Below are positions 58,760-64,000 of a stretch of DNA of 64,000 bases, piece by piece. The translations under genes were made by a program, and so were the position numbers. The notes under the pieces are model-generated. The model searched no databases. It was given only the letters and a program-made list of their open reading frames with translations, and was not told where the DNA came from. This DNA comes from Aspidiotus rigidus. Its lineage: Eukaryota > Arthropoda > Insecta > Hemiptera > Diaspididae. Numbering within the stretch: position 1 is the first letter of the stretch; each line of letters begins with the position of its first letter. Location of the stretch: assembly GCA_035079385.1 (NCBI GenBank), contig JAVHKY010000001.1, forward strand, positions 13,044,501-13,108,500. The letters are read 5' to 3'.

Positions 58760-59340
58760 AAAATATGTTTTTCAAAAAATTTGGAAGGCTCCTACGAAAC
58801 CCTGGATACGAGGCTTCCTTCCCAGAATTTCTTAGTCGTCGTATCCTTTGCCCCGCGGTGAGCCCAGCGGCCCCCGTCAGCATTGTTGAAGCTGAGCTAG
58901 ATTTCGATGTATGGACAAGCTTCCTTCTGGGTCTTCGTCTGCTTCTCTTTGATGTTGGAGTATATTTCAGTGCTAGACGAGAACTATGTTGCGGGAATAT
59001 AGACGACCAAGCATGTAATCAATACTGAAAGTGACCAGGGGGAAACTAAGAGTTCTCTAATTTTGAGGCGAGATCGAAGGAATTCAGGATCGGGTGTTGC
59101 GGGGAGAAATCGGCACTAAGGTGAAAACCATTGGCCAAGAGCCACCTTGTAAGAAGCATCGGTACAGTAAAAAACGACAAAGCGGATAGGCAGATTAGGC
59201 TTGTGCGTTTGAAGCTGACCTTAGAGCCGTGGGGGCGAAGAGTTCATCACCAGGACGGAGTCACTGGCTTCCTCGTCAGAAAGGATAAACTGGGATAAAA
59301 GACAGCATGTTAAAGGAATCCGTTCCTCCAGGTTACGGCT
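58760..59340 (-). other. Possible leader of a tandem PLE unit; no certain gene
   Basis: On the minus strand the family A terminal repeat runs into an ATG frame (MDSRNLEERIPLTCCLL, from 59346) that stays open for 42 codons. This agrees with the start at 35738 for about 14 codons. Downstream (59200-58760) I recognise nothing. It could be the first part of a PLE protein or unrelated flanking DNA. Confidence 0.3.
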
Positions 59341-59450
59341 ATCCATAATAAACGCGAAAGGAGGAATACTCCGAAGGGAGAGTAAACAATGCAAACCGCA
59401 GAAAAAGTATAAACGACGAGCGCTTTCGGTTAATAAACCATCATCAAGCC
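59341..59450 (-). repeat. PLE family A terminal repeat with hammerhead-like motif
   Basis: This is the inverse of 35625-35737 with few differences. The hammerhead-like core at about 59448-59418 reads TTGATGA, then T, GGTT, TATT, AACC, GAAA, GCGC and TC on the minus strand. It is one base closer to consensus than the 35.6-kb copy. It directly follows the family A endonuclease tail at 59493, with the expected about 40-base gap. Confidence 0.65.
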
Positions 59451-59492
59451 TGAACTGAAAGCAACTGAAGAACAGAAGAGAAAAGTAAGGTA

Positions 59493-60640
59493 TTAAGATT
59501 GGCCAAACAAGAAATCGCGGTATGAATCATAAACCAGTTCAATCAGGCCATCTTCCGGAATGTACAAGTTGAGTACAGTGATACCAACGGTGTTGAGATG
59601 ACGAATTATCTCTATATTCTCGAGGGCAATGCGCATAAGGTAGGAATTCTCCTTATGGAGAAGCTTTTTGGATCCCTCGCGGAAGCTGTGGCCACTGTTT
59701 ATTAAATGATCAGCACAAGCTGACTTCTTTAAGTGTCCCTTCTTCCGAGAGTTCAGGTGCTCAGCTACTCTAACTTTCATTTGGCGGCTGGTCTCACTAA
59801 TATAAAAGCCTCCACAATCCCTAAATTCCAACTTATAAACACCACTCCTCTCATCAACGGGTATGGGGTCCTGTAGCCTCACAACAACGTTTTGACTGTG
59901 GTAGGGTTGTAAAACGCAGGTCCAAAGCCAAATGGGCGAAGGGCCCGATCCAATTGGAGGGAGAACTTCCCCAGGAAAGGGAGACTGATCCATCGAAAAC
60001 GAAGCTCGCGGATCGTGTCTCGGGGGAGGGAGGTGGTGGAATCAAGAAGGCTCCTCGTAAATTTCCTCCGAACCATCACGTCAACGTCGACATTGACCCC
60101 ATTCACTCTAGCCAAGTGTTTTATTGTGAGTAATTCTTTCTTGAAGGCAGACTGACTCAAAGGAATACGAGTCATCCTGTGAACTAGGCTATGAAAGGCA
60201 GTCATCTTACGAACAACAGGACCGAACGAACCTCCGTGGACTAAAACTTCGGTCGTAGTATAGTACCTATAAATTCCAAACTTATGGATACCGTCTATTA
60301 TAGAGATCGATAAATCCAAAAAGTTAATGGAAAATACCCCTATTTCCAACGTAAATTTGATAGAAGGGTACCAAGAATTGAGATACCTCAGAAACTCACC
60401 AAGGTCATCTGGGGGACCAGTCAAGGTGCATAGAACGTCATCAAAGTACCTGTGCCAATAGTGAATATGATTAAGTAACAACTGGTTCGAGGAAAAGAGT
60501 TCAAGTTCAAACTTAGACAAGAAAATTTCGGAGATGAGAGAGCCTAAAAGTGATCCAATAGGGACCCCAACTTCATCAGGAAACTTGAAAAATTTTCCTT
60601 CAAATTTACAGTAGTTGAGGGACCAGCAAATATTCAGTGC
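59493..60640 (-). pseudogene. Penelope-like element, family A, RT second half plus GIY-YIG
   Basis: Frame 59879..60649 holds NICWSLNYCKFEGKFF, VGVPIGSLLGSLISE, the RT box YFDDVL (both Asp kept, Val to Phe; about 60437) and LDSTTSLPRDTIRE. After one frameshift (about 59885) the frame 59493..59993 gives the endonuclease SGVYKLEFRDCGGFYISETS, VRVAEHLNSRKKG and ADHLINSGHSFREGSKKLL, with the C-terminal YIPEDGLIELVYDSYRD. The 5' end is cut at LNICW, where a small end-repeat piece and a family B fragment are joined. It is the only family A copy here with RT, endonuclease and end repeat in line. Confidence 0.87.
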
Positions 60641-60690
60641 GGTTTGCATAGTTTACTCTCCTTTCGGAGTATTCGTCCTTTTGCGTTTAA
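60641..60690 (+). repeat. Short piece of PLE family A end repeat at a joint
   Basis: About 50 bases (TGCGGTTTGCATAGTTTACT through TTTTGCGTTTA) match the end repeat in plus orientation. They sit between a family A and a family B RT fragment. AATATT(C/T) borders it on both sides (about 60631 and 60691), at the same LLNI codons of the RT. Confidence 0.7.
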
Positions 60691-60890
60691 ATATTGAGCA
60701 GATTGAAAAATTCATCCAATTCTTCTTGGCGAACATTTGATTGAACCAAAAGGTCTCCCATATGTTGCATGGCGGTTGCTCTGGGGATATTGGGGAAGAG
60801 GCCAACTACATCAAATGAACACAGGGTCGATCCCAGCGGAAGAATACCATCCTTAAGCCTATCAGCCAAGGAGACCGAATTTTTCACAGA
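60690..60890 (-). pseudogene. Penelope-like element, family B, RT middle piece
   Basis: A clean 66-codon frame with KNSVSLADRLKDGILPLGST, then LCSFDVVGLFPNIP, ATAMQHMGDLLVQ and EELDEFFNLLNI. It is nearly the family B sequence found at 54897-55090. It ends exactly where family A continues (NICWS) after the end-repeat insert, so A and B sequence are joined at a homologous codon. Confidence 0.78.
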
Positions 60891-60892
60891 GT

Positions 60893-61085
60893 AAGGTCAG
60901 TCAACCTTACACAAGGAGGTATTAACTATGAAGCACTTGGCCAGAGTGAACGAGGTCAACGTAGACATTGACCTTATGATAAAGGAAATTTACTCGAAAA
61001 TACCTCGATTCCACCACCTCCCTCCCCCGCAATCCGACCCTAAACAGTAGAGAGCGTTGGATAAGCCTCCCATTCTTGAATCGAT
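60893..61085 (+). pseudogene. Penelope-like element, family B, inverted RT-end scrap
   Basis: Plus-strand sequence matching 55560-55740: EVLTMKHLARVNEVNVDIDL, then a broken stretch with CGATTCCACCACCTCCCTCC and the words before the endonuclease. It is in opposite orientation to its neighbours and is limited by them on both sides. Confidence 0.7.
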
Positions 61086-61091
61086 TCGTTC

Positions 61092-61910
61092 CTGCAAGTT
61101 GATTAAGTAACACCTGGTTCGAGGAAAAGAGGTCAAGTTCAAACTTGGACATGAAAATTTCGGAGATGAGAGAGCCTAAAGGTGATCCAATAGGGATTCC
61201 TGCTTCATCGGGAAACTCGAAAAATTTTTCTTCAAATTTACAGTAGTTGGGGAACCAGCAAATATTCAGAAATCGAAGAATTCGTGAAGCTCATTGTGAG
61301 GGATGTTGGCTTTGACGAGTAGCTCACCCATACGCTGGATAGTAGCAGCCTTAGGAATATTCGGGAACAAACCAACAACATCAAACGAGTAGATGGTCGT
61401 TCTCGGGGGAAGACTTACATCCTTCAGGACGTCAATTAAAGAGGCCGAATTCAAGACCGAATGTGGAGATTCAAAATCAATACGATATTTGAACCAACGG
61501 TCAAGGAATTTGGCAAGGAGGTAGGTGGGGGAGGAGACGAAAGAAACAACGGGTCTCATCGGGGTATTGTTCTTATGCACTTTGTGCACTCCTTAGAGGA
61601 GGGGGGATGGGGTTAGGAACAAGGAGGGCTTTTTTCAAAGCAGGAGTTTTGATAATAGCATCATCCTGTTGATGACACTCCTGACTTCTTTAAAGTGTTT
61701 AGGGAAGCTGAAATCCTCACTCTCTTTAGCACCACACTGCTGGAGGACTTCATGGACCTTGGAAGAATAGACAGATTTCTCCATCACCACAACAGAATTG
61801 CCCTTTTCAGCCTTAGTGACGATTAAATCTCCCTCTTTAATCTTCCTCTTTAAACCTTGAATCACTCCCCCCAATTTATCACTCATGCGAGGGAGGGGGT
61901 TATCACGGAC
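61092..61910 (-). pseudogene. Penelope-like element, family A, RT first half
   Basis: On the minus strand the frames hold MSDKLGGVIQGLKRKIKEGD, LIVTKAEKGNSVVVMEKSVY and FPKHFKEVRSVIN. After frameshifts, VHKNNTPMRPVVSF, TIYSFDVVGLFPNIP and EAGIPIGSPLGSLISE follow. It stops near FELDLFSSNQVLLNQL before the YVDD box. It is close to the copy at 33757-35064 but lacks both ends. A change in the GLPKVHK motif (a TAAGGAGTGC stretch near 61590) breaks the frame. Confidence 0.83.
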
Positions 61911-61914
61911 TCCA

Positions 61915-62270
61915 AGCGGAGTTGGTCATTCTCTCATCATTTATATCATATATTTTGATTACAGAAGTCCCTGATCCAGAAGGAAAAATTGAAAGAAGGA
62001 CTCGTTGCATTCGTCTCGTCGAGACCTTTCTATTGGTATATTCGTGTGCTGGTTCGCTCCACCGGACCACCACCATCATGGTACTTCGTCGGCCAGAAGT
62101 GGATTAGGCCGAATTTACAAAAGGGCAACAATCATCCTCACCCCCACAAAATGTGAAACGGTATAGAGTAGACCGGGCGGAGCCAAATCAGGATGAGCTG
62201 CCCTTCGTGGAAGAGCAAGAGAAGAACTGCATGGTTCAGCTTAGTGGGACCCAACAGCCAACAAAAGCGT
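61915..62270. other. No recognised gene
   Basis: Short frames only. The part after 62130 may already belong to the R1-like remnant that follows, but I cannot align it. Confidence 0.3.
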
Positions 62271-62274
62271 AGAA

Positions 62275-62410
62275 ATTGATCAGTACCTATCATACTGTCT
62301 CTTATTTAGCCACAAATGTAATAGCAGGAATCATGCCAATTGATATTAAGCCTGAAGCAAGGATTGAGATCAAGAAAAAGAGAGTATGGTCTGGGAGTCA
62401 ACCACTCTAT
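62275..62410 (+). pseudogene. R1-like ORF2 remnant
   Basis: ISTYHTVSYLATNVIAGIMP, then IDIKPEARIEIKKKRVW, match the AYRTVS..A..VIAGI.PIDL segment of R1-like ORF2, also found at 12860 in this window. About 45 codons are readable. The preceding and following parts are lost. Confidence 0.6.
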
Positions 62411-62419
62411 GTGCTTATT

Positions 62420-64000
62420 AACCGTCAATTTGTAGCGCTCTGGGAATATGTGTAAAGTGGACTTCAAATCGACCACAAACTGAAGTTGAAAACAATTTTG
62501 ATCAAAATCAACTGTGTGTATACTCTGACATCAATATTAACGGAGATAGGCATTTCTATTTCAGTGGATGATGGATCCTGAGCTGTGGATATAATAGAGC
62601 TAATCTGACTTTTGAAAAAACTTATTGACTCTACTGCCCAAAGTAAAGACAAATTCTCTTCTGAAACTGAGGCAAATATTTATATCATAGGAAAATTCCC
62701 AGCAAACAAATCACACTTCATAGATTTGCCATCAAAAACTTCGACATTCACTTCTCCAACTAATGTACCTGATTCCATTTTTGCCGTTTTTCAATTACCG
62801 GTACTCTGTAGAAAAAGTTCGAGTATACGACCTTTTTGTCTTCGTTGTGTAATATTCCATACAATGACAAAGAAGTGAAAATTAACACAATACGAATTCT
62901 TAAGCAAGGTGTTGATAGTGGTCAGTTAAACAAGTTGTAGCCGATGAGTGAAAAATTAAGACGCGTTCGGTAAAATATTGAGCACGAGACGAGCGAATTC
63001 GCAATTTCAATATGTCATTGCAGCAGTTGCGCAACACAGATAAGCATTTATGTAATAAAATGAATGGGTACGCAGAGTGCAATGTGAACCTTTGCTACGT
63101 CATCGCGTTGCATCGGATGGCTCATAAAATAGCATCTTGTTCGACCTTATCGCGATTCGCTGTACGATCGCCCTTCTCTTAGGTATTGTGTACCCCGGCA
63201 GTGTAATGTAAGACCGCGTACGTACCAAAGGCACGCGTATAGTAATTTAAATACCCTCCTACTCCCTCCACTTTCGTTTCCAAATTAAGCAGTGATAAGA
63301 TGCACTTCGCTTACTTCGATGATTGAAAGAATTTGCGCGTGAAAGAAAAATGCGGAGGAGAAGAGAAAAATTAAGAGCAGAAACGAAGAGGTGAAGAATT
63401 CAAACGAGGTTGTCTTGACTGATAAAATATTCTCGACAGCGTTGCTAATAATAAAAACTATAAGAGATATCTATTTCGCTGGCGAGAGTGAAAATTTATT
63501 GTTTTTACTTTCTTCGTTAGTGCTAGATAACTCACTTTATTGCAGTCACCGTCGTACAGATACGTGATACTCGCATTTAAGTGCTTGCCTCGCGTCTGAT
63601 ACATGATAATTGTCTAGGAGATTATAGTCTACATCGTACTACAACAGTGCGCCGACTATGCGGAAAATGTCGAATTTATTGGATTTCCTTGAACTTCGTT
63701 TGCAACATGGAAGGCCTGCACAATTACGACAGCGACGTACCGCTCATGAAAGTTTCCGAAGTGAGGTGTGAGAGCGTATACAAGTATTGTATGTGCCTGA
63801 AAACATCGAGAATAATATAGAGACATGAAACAGGCACCGCACGCACGCTTAATAAACGTAGGTAATTGAGGAGGAAAGTTAAACGGAGCGTGCACTGAAT
63901 TTCTAGTCTGGTTGTGAAATTCTTGAGCGAATTGTTTCCAAAAACTTGAAAAAGACACTATTTTCTTGTCTTGTAGGCAAACGCCCGTTCTGTGATCGCT
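62420..64000. other. No recognised gene
   Basis: An 88-codon frame at 62612..62878 starts with TTG and is not recognised. From 62940 onward the sequence contains more CpG and appears unique. There is no visible repeat or RNA gene. Confidence 0.35.

Overview
This is eukaryotic genomic DNA, most likely from an insect or another arthropod. The reasons are the mix of transposon families (Penelope-like elements with GIY-YIG endonucleases, R1-like and I/Jockey-like non-LTR elements, BEL/Pao gag, a Helitron), the arthropod-type core promoters and the AT-rich tandem repeats. There is no bacterial operon structure, and I see no rRNA, tRNA or CRISPR array. I cannot name the species. Much of the window is transposon debris and tandem repeat, broken by stretches of apparently unique non-coding DNA. 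Only one host gene is supported with some confidence: a two-exon gene on the minus strand (8109..8820) for a small secreted protein.

Layout. 1-2890: nothing recognised. 2900-6110: copies of a terminal-inverted-repeat (TIR) family, here called the GAACC family, with a TGACGTCA-rich module and a nested AT-rich satellite. 8109-8920: secreted-protein gene and promoter. 10024-12582: a non-autonomous Helitron with textbook ends. 12739-13766: a 5'-truncated R1-like insertion with a 10-bp target-site duplication. 13850-14098: a small inverted-repeat element. 15728-18585: non-LTR remnants (RNase H tail, R1-like ORF1, endonuclease). 20640-23427: degenerate tandem repeats folded into a large inverted repeat. 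23449-25200: a broken Penelope-like element (PLE). 31878-32479: a foldback element and a 200-bp TC microsatellite. 33224-36456: a mosaic of at least four PLE pieces. 39145-41549: a divergent PLE piece and a second large GAACC element carrying the same nested satellite. 41622-43800: a CCAAT/TATA/Inr promoter in front of a broken I/Jockey-like element. 46315-50313: a PLE piece and GAACC elements, one with about fifty minisatellite units. 52895-56225: GAACC fragments and a head-to-head PLE pair. 57475-58690: a BEL/Pao gag piece joined in frame to an R1-like tail. 59341-61910: another PLE mosaic. 62275-62410: an R1-like scrap.

The retroelement coding regions are all inactive as read: truncated, frameshifted or carrying stops. 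Three PLE families (A, B, C) can be told apart by sequence. PLE copies are repeatedly joined head to head or to other families at short shared motifs, which fits target-primed reverse transcription with template switching. The end region of family A carries a hammerhead-ribozyme-like sequence, expected for PLEs.

The least expected signal is the GAACC family. Its ends (about 20 bp, up to 45 bp with a second hairpin-like block) bound elements of about 280 bp to 2.4 kb. These share a minisatellite word, around GACTTGGAAAAATTTCGACT, that varies from one copy to about fifty, with one G-run per unit and a 378-bp higher-order repeat.
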